Assembly (NCBI GenBank): GCA_934045075.1
Contig: OW203726.1
Coordinates: 4,039,535-4,103,534 of the forward strand
Direction of reading: 5' to 3'
Length of the DNA: 64,000 bases
From: Yponomeuta sedellus
Lineage: Eukaryota > Arthropoda > Insecta > Lepidoptera > Yponomeutidae
The notes under the pieces are model-generated. The model ran no database searches, was not told the origin of the DNA, and worked only from the letters and a program-made list of their open reading frames with translations. A program made the position numbers and the translations under genes. Below, in pieces: positions 57,601 to 64,000 of the stretch (its first letter is position 1; every line of letters starts with the position of its first letter).

Positions 57601-60522
57601 TTTTATTTTTAATGCACTAACCCGTGCTAAGGACAAATTTAAAAACCTATTTAGAGGCTAAAAATTTCACCCATACCGGGATTCGAACCCGCAACCTCTG
57701 GCTATCCGTGCCAGCGCTCTACCAATTGAGCCAATGGGCGACTCACCGGCATCAGTGATACAGAGAATAGTGTAAAGAGGTTCGAAATTTCACTGATGCT
57801 GGTGAGCCGCCCATTGGCTCAATTGGTAGAGCGCTGGCACGGATAGCCAGAGGTTGCGGGTTCGAATCCCGGCATGGGTGAAATTTTCAACCATCCATAC
57901 TTACAAACTTTCGCGTTTATAATATTAGTAAGGCTAAGGAAGACAGAGATTTTTTGTGTTCAACGAATGTTTCGAGATCGACCTTCGTGGGCTGGGAATG
58001 CTATCCCGAGATACCGGGTTCCGGAAATGCAAGGATCCCGCATATATTTTGCGGGATTAATTTTACGTGATCTCGCTGGACCGACCCGAAGGCAGCGGCT
58101 TATATTTTACATTGACATTCGGACACTGAATATATTACATTGAAATCGATTTGATTTTAATTTCATTTGATTGTCTAGATTACAAAGAAGCGTGGTATGT
58201 CAATTTAATTTCAGAACAAATGAAATAGTTCCCTAGTCGTCAGTCTTCGTAAAGCAAATCAAATCAATTTATTTCAACGTAATGTATTCAAATTCTGTTT
58301 GCTGAATGTCAATGTACAATATAAAATGTAAGCCGCTGCCTTCGGACCGTACCTCCTGTAGTGGAGAAAAAGTCAGCGGAAAAAAAACTCCACTCTGACC
58401 ATCTTTTCTCAAGTCATCTTCAACCAAATACATCTGTTGCCAGTTGCCACCTATACGTATAGGTACCTAACTAACTGACCCAGCGAACTTCATACCGCAT
58501 AACAGTCGATTCTTTTTTTTTTTTCTCTCAGGAAGAACCATCCTCGTACTTCAAGCAATATTCTAAAAAAAGTATTACTGAAAACGGTTCAGCTGCTCTC
58601 GAGATTTGGGCTTACCAACACATTCAGCGATTCATTTTTATATTATAGAAGATAACATCTCATGATTGCCGTTAATAACTTTAAATGCCAAAGTAAGTTA
58701 AACTTCTGACATAAATTAAAAAAAAAAAATTCGACTTCAAATGCGTGAACACAAAAAAAAAACTAAAAATTAAAAAATAATTCCTGATATCTATTACCTA
58801 ATACTATAATTTTCCTAAACTATGTCAAAGTAATTAAAGTTAAACCAGCCAAATATCTTACAATAGTTATACTTATATACCTATTGTTTTTTAAGTTCAT
58901 CCCCAATTTCCCACCCTTGGGGGTTGTTTTATTTATTATTAAATTTAAATGGGACCACCCTTGAGGTATTACCTATACGCCGAAAAAAGATTTGTTCAAA
59001 TCGGTTCATAATTGGCGGAGTTATCGCGTAACAAACATAGAAAAAAAACATACGGGTCGAATTGAGACCCTCCTCCTTTTTTTGAAGTCGGTTGAAAAGT
59101 AGGGAAGACATAAGTGCTGCGGCCAGACACACGAACAGCACTCGTTCACGAGCGTTGAGTATTAAACGTTGCGCGTAAGCGTTGAATACCTTGCAGTCTT
59201 CAAACACCAACTCGGCAGTGTTGGATCCCCTCATGCCCAGTTTATCCAGCTTCTGTGCCGTACTGAACCCTGGCATTCCCTTTTCGATAAGGAACGCCGA
59301 TATTCCGTGCTGGGGTTTCGTTGTCAAGTCCGTTTTGGCGTACACCTGTGAGAGGATTTTTATTATTACATTTTACTAGCTTGACATTATACCACGGGGT
59401 CGCATCGGTTCGATATCGATATCAACCGTACCAACTCGTATTGTATACTCGTCACGTCGGGGTCACCACTTTGGTATTTTGACCGTATACACCAATATTG
59501 TACCTTGATGTGTTTAATGTCACCAATTTATTGTTTCTGTTTAACGTGTTCAATTACTTGTACTCAGGTTATAGGAACAGTTCTCAGGCTAATTAACGGG
59601 CACTGAATAAAAGATCGAATTAGTTAACTGTAGGTTATATTAGAAATTATAAGACACTTGTGTTATGTGAGGGAGCGCGGGAGTAACTGCCGAACGGGGG
59701 ACGCGATTCGCCGGGCGCGCTCACATTACACGCAAATACATTGTTACATTGTTGTCACTACAATCTCTTGGATTGCATTCGCGGTACAACTCACCACTGA
59801 AACATCGGCGTCAGGCCCGTTAGTTATCCAGAACTTGTTGCCGTTGAGCACGTAGTAATCTCCCTTTTTTTCCGCTCTTAATTTCATGGAAACCACATCG
59901 CTCCCGGCTCCGGGCTCTGACATGGCTAGCGCTCCTATGTACTCGCCGGAGCATAGCTGGAATTCGAGAAAGCTAGTTTAGAGTCAATAAGTACCTACTT
60001 TATGGGAAGGACACAAGATACAAGTTAGGTACCCTAGTTTATGAGTCAGGACGAACGTTACGTAGTATTGCAAGAAAGCTGTCTATTGAAAGTTACATTG
60101 TATGTTTTTGTCAATAAATTACTCACTCCTGGCCGGTTTCTGAATTGAGAATTTGACTAAGTTAAAGTAACGTCGTGTCGCGCTCTTTGCAAAGAAATTC
60201 AAAGAGACAGCACTACAGTTAAGTATTTACTAAGCGAAATTCTGAATTCAGTAACTGAAAACTGTATTCTCCCTCTGTGACCGATAACCATGGCGTGTGT
60301 TGTGAATTGTATATATCCGTAAAGCCCCATCTCGAAATTCTTTCAAAGCCCTTGCCCGGGAACACTTCCTCGAGAAGTGCTAACCCAAACTCCCTTAGCC
60401 ACTCCTTATGTGAAGAGTCTTTCCGATGTATGTCCTATTTAGATTTCATATGTATGGTAATTTATATGGTATTCCTTGTCTCTTACAGTGTGTACATATC
60501 ATATGTATTTTATAGTGATGTT

Positions 60523-60604
<82 letters not shown>

Positions 60605-61866
60605 CTTTTATTTTAATATATACGTTTAGTGTATTATATGTGTAAGTATATAATAATGTGGAAGGTTGTCTTTTTCCTTTTTTTTTGCACGCCTGCCAAG
60701 TTTTCGTTCTACCTCCTGCGGTTGACTGGTAGAAAATGCTTATGGCATTAAGTTCGCCGCATTGTACAATTTTATGGTGCAATAAAGTATTAATAATAAT
60801 AATAATTGTAAATAAATTATCTAGTTCATAGTGGTGAGAGTTTCCAATCTAGGTACATCCAGTCCACAAAAATTGCTTCCCTAAATCATCTTCTAACAAT
60901 AATCATTCAATTTAACTTAGAGTTCAAAGCAATAAGAAAGCGAACAGAATTCATTTAAAAACAGAGTAAACATTGAATTCATTTAAAACCAGAGCAAAAA
61001 TTTTACGATTACACGGGTAAGACGGAGTTCACACGTCCAGTCTGGCGTCAGTTCCATCAGTCTGGCATCAATCCGAGCTTGATTAAGGTCACGGACTGAA
61101 CTGACGCCAGACTGAACGCGTAAATTCCGTCTTTCATTTCAATCATATTTAAATCAAAATTTAAAAAGTCACCCATTTTAAATTTCGTTTGGATTTCCAC
61201 TGGCGACTTCACCTTTAAAGAACTATTATCTACTGACAATTTTTAAATAATTTAATAGGCACCTATTTTTCTAGTTATTCTGGGTACCTACACACATTAG
61301 CTTACAGTTTGGCCAAAAATTCAAGAAACCAGATGCGAAACTTTATTAGTGATATTATCGAAAATGAAGACCATTTACTACCATATTTTTAATAAAATTA
61401 TTATAGTTTTTATTTTTATTATGCTTTGTGGAAGTGCAAGAAATGTGTTGTTTTCAAAAAGTTAACTTAAAAACTCAATATCTGTAATAACAATTTTTAT
61501 AACTTATTGCCTAGAACGTAGTATCAACATTCTATGTTGTTGATCCTAGGCTCTACACTGTAGGTTCTAAAATTGTTGTCATATTGGTTAAGATTTTTGA
61601 CGTTCATTTTTTGAAAAAAAAAACCAAAGCGCCTTAAGGGTCATGTCATGACACAAGGCCTAATCAGATGATTATATCACAGCCTACAGACAGATTCAGC
61701 TAATGACTAACCTTTGTTTAACCTGTAGGTGTCGAAGTTAAACTCCATTATAATAATTTATTCACCTATTGTTACTATCCAATTACTCGCTCATTAGAAT
61801 TTAAATTTGAAACGGATGAACATTTGCAATGTCTTAAAGAGGAGACTAATTCCACCCGTCAAACAT

Positions 61867-61901
<35 letters not shown>

Positions 61902-63579
61902 CACACCCTCACACACACACACACACACATCCACACCCCATGTACTCATATAAAAATCTAGGTATGCAGTGATGATTTTTATCAATATTCTGTTTGCTTG
62001 ATTTTAGTAGGTATTTAAAAGTTTGTTTGATTTTGTTTTCTTTTTTCTCTTTAGACTTTGAAAATAATACCTGTCTCCAAGTTATGTTAATATAAAATGA
62101 GCCCGTAATTGGCCGAAAATAAATAATATTTATAATTGTGAATATTAATTAACTAGCGCTGTGGGTTTTGTAAATAAATAAAATAAAATAAAACAGTATA
62201 CAAGGCGTCCCACGGCTTGTATAAGCCGTGGGACGCCCTGTATAAGCGCTTGTAGTTGTATGTCCATACGGCAATGTTAGCTTTTATTTTTCTGAACGAA
62301 ATTTCACTTCAAATGTTAAAATTAATCTTGTTCTTGATCTCACCTTCGGTCTTCCTTTTATTTCTAATAGTATAATCCTTATGATGAAGCCTTCCGATCG
62401 GTGTGATAAAGCTACAGGGTATTTTTTTTCTCTTGTAGCGGGTTCGATTCCCGGTTGAACCGTGTAATTATTTAAAAATCTATGAATGCAGTTTAGATTG
62501 TTTTTGAAATTAAAATAATGTCTTCTTTCAGTAAAATGTTCCATCTACAATATTAAAGGTACTTTGCCTCCGTGTGGCATAGCCGTGGGACGCCCTGTAG
62601 AATAGGACAAAATAACATTAGGAAAAAAAATACTCTACTACTTCTTAGCGTGACCATGGCAAGCCATCGTGGTGAAAGGATTTGCCAATCAGCGTTAGGG
62701 GCTCGCTGATTATGACTCTAGTATCAGCTACATGGAAAGCTCAGATTAGAAGGTAAGGCGCCTAGGTCAGTGGTCACCAACCAGCAGCGGTCCGCGGATC
62801 ACAGGTTGTGTGGAAGAGCCTAGAAGGTTAGAAGTGTGGAAGGGTCACAAAAAGGTCCTGTAGCGCTTTTAATTATGTACCCAATCGTACCACTGCAGGG
62901 GACATATCTTCTCTGAGAACCCTTTACCTGGTAATGGCGTCCGTACAGTCGAAAAGTAGCATACCTTCGTATTAACATAAATTAAGTAACCTGGGACACG
63001 ATTTTAGATAAAACGCTGTCAATTTTATAAATTAAGGTCATGAATTTGGGAGAAAATATCTAGTTTTGGCATCAAATGTCAATTTCGAGGTTAGAATCTT
63101 GTTTACTAATTTGGACAAGTAGGGATAAATCGACTGTACAAGTGGATCACTTTGAAATAAAGTCCAAAGTCAATGAAAAATTAATACTAGCTACTCATAG
63201 GTATATCAGCTAAAGGGTTTTCTAACCGCGGACTGGCAACGCGCTGAGGTAGTTGAACACCTCAGACACTCAGGTTTCCTCACCATTGCTATCCTTCACA
63301 GTGAACTGGTACGAGTATAGGTACTATAACTTCACAAATGTACACAACTTCGGAAACAAAGTTATTGGTACATGCCCGCACAGGGTATCAAACCTCGGTC
63401 TCTCGCTCCCGAGTCCATTGTTCTACCCACTGGGCTACCGCGGCTTGCCCTTAAGGTTCTTGTAAATAAATACCTTTGGTAAATATTTGCTCTTCTGCTC
63501 TGGCGATCCATTTCTGTTGATCTGGTTCACGCAGAGGTTCGAGTGGGCGCCGTAAGACAGAGCGATACCGCCAGCGGCT
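54556..63579 (-). CDS. Ivd: Isovaleryl-CoA dehydrogenase, partial (C-terminal six exons)
   Basis: A mitochondrial flavoenzyme of leucine breakdown that oxidises isovaleryl-CoA to 3-methylcrotonyl-CoA and passes electrons to ETF (family knowledge). Exons: 63579-63474, 59956-59795, 59345-59190, 57497-57306, 56649-56481, 54689-54556, together 919 nt in consistent phase. Both acyl-CoA dehydrogenase signatures are present: [13 protein letters not shown] and [20 protein letters not shown]. The substrate-specific features also fit this enzyme: the catalytic Glu lies in the helix [10 protein letters not shown], as in isovaleryl-CoA dehydrogenase, rather than in the C-terminal loop used by medium-chain enzymes. 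[27 protein letters not shown] and [12 protein letters not shown] match throughout. About 115 N-terminal residues, including the transit peptide, are beyond the right edge. Confidence 0.95.
55108..56350. mobile_element. Palindromic double-dimer of the tRNA-headed SINE
   Basis: Two direct copies of a 308-bp unit (55105 and 55413 onward, almost identical) are followed by two inverted copies, giving ~550-bp arms around a ~85-bp spacer. The whole block is flanked by an exact 15-bp direct repeat (tactgaaatatattt at 55093-55107 and 56351-56365), so it arrived as one insertion or grew from one. Each unit contains the tRNA-like head with intact A and B boxes. It lies between the last two exons of isovaleryl-CoA dehydrogenase. 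Confidence 0.85.
56481..56649 (-). CDS. Ivd: Isovaleryl-CoA dehydrogenase exon
   Basis: 169 nt, acceptor TTCCCAG, donor CTAG|GTAGGC with one base carried over. It encodes [20 protein letters not shown] and [20 protein letters not shown], the long C-terminal helices. Confidence 0.95.
56865..57208 (-). repeat. 5S-headed SINE in an isovaleryl-CoA dehydrogenase intron
   Basis: Tail tgatgatgatatcaactgtt on the left, head ccactaggccacgagcgctt on the right. It ends about 100 bp from the exon at 57306. Confidence 0.72.
57306..57497 (-). CDS. Ivd: Isovaleryl-CoA dehydrogenase exon with catalytic Glu
   Basis: 192 nt, exactly 64 codons, acceptor TATCCAG, donor CAG|GTTGGT. It encodes [20 protein letters not shown], in which the Glu of FERLVL is the catalytic base of this enzyme class, and then [15 protein letters not shown]. 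Confidence 0.95.
57597..57890. repeat. tRNA-headed SINE, inverted pair
   Basis: Reverse head at 57660-57750 and forward head at 57810-57885, nearly complementary, so the piece can form a ~120-bp hairpin. Located in an isovaleryl-CoA dehydrogenase intron 100 bp from the exon acceptor. Confidence 0.72.
58255..59160 (+). repeat. Family Q repeat split by another insertion
   Basis: First part 58255-58480, last part 59103-59160 (agtgctgcggccagacacac). Between them lies a poly(T)-led block that ends gtcggttgaaaag, another common moth repeat. Confidence 0.6.
59190..59345 (-). CDS. Ivd: Isovaleryl-CoA dehydrogenase exon
   Basis: 156 nt, phase 0 on both sides, acceptor CTCACAG, donor AAG|GTATTC. It encodes [20 protein letters not shown] and [25 protein letters not shown]-like repeat ends about 30 nt beyond the donor (59103-59158). 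Confidence 0.95.
59795..59956 (-). CDS. Ivd: Isovaleryl-CoA dehydrogenase exon with the FAD/CoA signature
   Basis: 162 nt, phase 0 on both sides, acceptor TTCCAG, donor GTG|GTGAGT. It encodes [19 protein letters not shown] and [15 protein letters not shown], the first acyl-CoA dehydrogenase signature and the flavin-binding strand. Confidence 0.96.
60270..60800 (+). repeat. LINE-like 3' fragment with (ta)n block
   Basis: tcgagaagtgctaacccaaa and taatttatatggtattcctt, then a (ta)n tract and a 3' end gtgcaataaagtattaataa with an (aat)n tail. The ORFs across the (ta)n are artefacts. Confidence 0.5.
60527..60597 (+). repeat. (TA)n microsatellite
   Basis: About 35 uninterrupted TA dinucleotides. 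Confidence 0.97.
60801..61865. other. Isovaleryl-CoA dehydrogenase intron
   Basis: A tandem inverted motif at 61033-61115 (cagtctggcgtcagttccat and inverse) forms a hairpin; otherwise AT-rich, no gene. Confidence 0.5.
61866..61931 (+). repeat. (CA)n microsatellite
   Basis: Imperfect (AC)n in three blocks with ata, ccct and tcc interruptions. Confidence 0.95.
62205..62600. repeat. gggacgccctgta repeat pair
   Basis: Hairpin at 62208-62246 (ggcgtcccacggcttgtata and inverse), then at 62430-62598 a body shared with 19975-20140 (ttcgattcccggttgaaccg; ends gccgtgggacgccctgta). Confidence 0.55.
62601..63473. other. Isovaleryl-CoA dehydrogenase intron
   Basis: Ends with a tRNA-related SINE-like piece (63290-63440: catgcccgcacagggtatca, tctacccactgggctacc). 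No gene. Confidence 0.5.
63474..63579 (-). CDS. Ivd: Isovaleryl-CoA dehydrogenase exon (first in window)
   Basis: 106 nt, acceptor TTTACAG, donor AAG|GTATTT. It begins with one base that completes a split Arg codon and encodes [20 protein letters not shown] followed by [11 protein letters not shown]. The preceding exon is not within 63580-64000. Confidence 0.94.
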
Positions 63580-64000
63580 CTGTAAAATAAAACAAAAAAT
63601 ATTAATAAAAAAAACTAACAACCCGACTGCTGAGCACTACCACCAACTTTTCCCGTCACCTAATGGTCATGGTTGACTAGAATAAACTAGGGGAGAGGGG
63701 GGCACCTTTGAACACTTTTTAAATAAAATATTATATTTGTCGTATTGTGCTACATATCAAGGAATATTATTTTTTTATGAATAGATATGCTATTTGTGCT
63801 ACATAATAAAAATTAAATTTACTTGTTTTTACTTATGAAAGTATTAATATTATTATTTTTTAAAAACGCATTTTTGTTAGGGTTATCAAATGTGCCCCTT
63901 GCCAGGGCACATTTGATAACCCTAGGGGCAGTTTTGAAATACCACGATAACAAGAAAACAATGTAACTTAGAATATGATCAACACTTTATTTAAGACGTA
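63580..64000. other. Right edge, intron sequence
   Basis: AT-rich with the hairpin at 63881. No further isovaleryl-CoA dehydrogenase exon is seen. Confidence 0.5.
63881..63932. repeat. Perfect hairpin
   Basis: gggttatcaaatgtgcccct followed, after a few bases, by its inverse ending gataaccc. Probably the end of a MITE; another gggcacctttgaacac lies at 63702. Confidence 0.65.

Noticed and set aside
60277..60645. 122-codon frame with a long Tyr-Ile run
   Set aside because: The run is the translated (TA)n microsatellite.

Overview
The window is a repeat-rich piece of an insect nuclear genome, most likely a moth or butterfly. The three host genes are spliced and insect-like. The repeats are a mix typical of Lepidoptera: tRNA-headed and 5S-rRNA-headed SINEs, RTE-type LINE ends, mariner and hAT relics, and many foldback MITEs. 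There is no bacterial, plasmid, phage or CRISPR content. The taxonomic call is inference; the gene calls rest on protein motifs and on splice phases that agree across every junction.

Layout. (1) Positions 1-7616 hold only repeats. (2) Positions 7861-46864, minus strand, carry a complete folliculin-interacting protein gene (FNIP). I rebuilt it from 13 coding exons (1,022 codons plus stop); every junction is in phase, and one intron has a GC donor. Its introns hold nearly all the SINEs and MITEs, a near-intact mariner (35794-37084) and a hAT MITE (26444-27091). (3) Positions 46865-53263 are a divergent promoter between FNIP and KDM8. It would be about 0.83 kb, but a full-length I-like LINE with both ORFs open (47589-53145, 11-bp target duplication) has landed in it. 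(4) Positions 53264-54490, plus strand, are an intact single-exon KDM8/JMJD5 JmjC oxygenase. (5) Positions 54556-63579, minus strand, are six exons encoding the C-terminal ~305 residues of isovaleryl-CoA dehydrogenase. The N-terminal exons lie beyond the right edge. KDM8 and this gene converge with only 65 bp between their stop codons.

The host genes do not form one pathway: nutrient signalling at the lysosome (FNIP), protein hydroxylation (KDM8) and mitochondrial leucine breakdown (isovaleryl-CoA dehydrogenase). The most unusual observations are: tandem arrays just downstream of two neighbouring FNIP exons that repeatedly copy the exon tail and/or its 5' splice site; a tRNA-headed SINE family whose insertions, bounded by 12-15-bp duplications, often carry a 5' inversion, including a 1.24-kb double palindrome; a SINE inserted directly after the GC donor of a FNIP intron; a LINE fragment inserted 12 bp past the FNIP stop codon; and the LINE that splits the divergent promoter.
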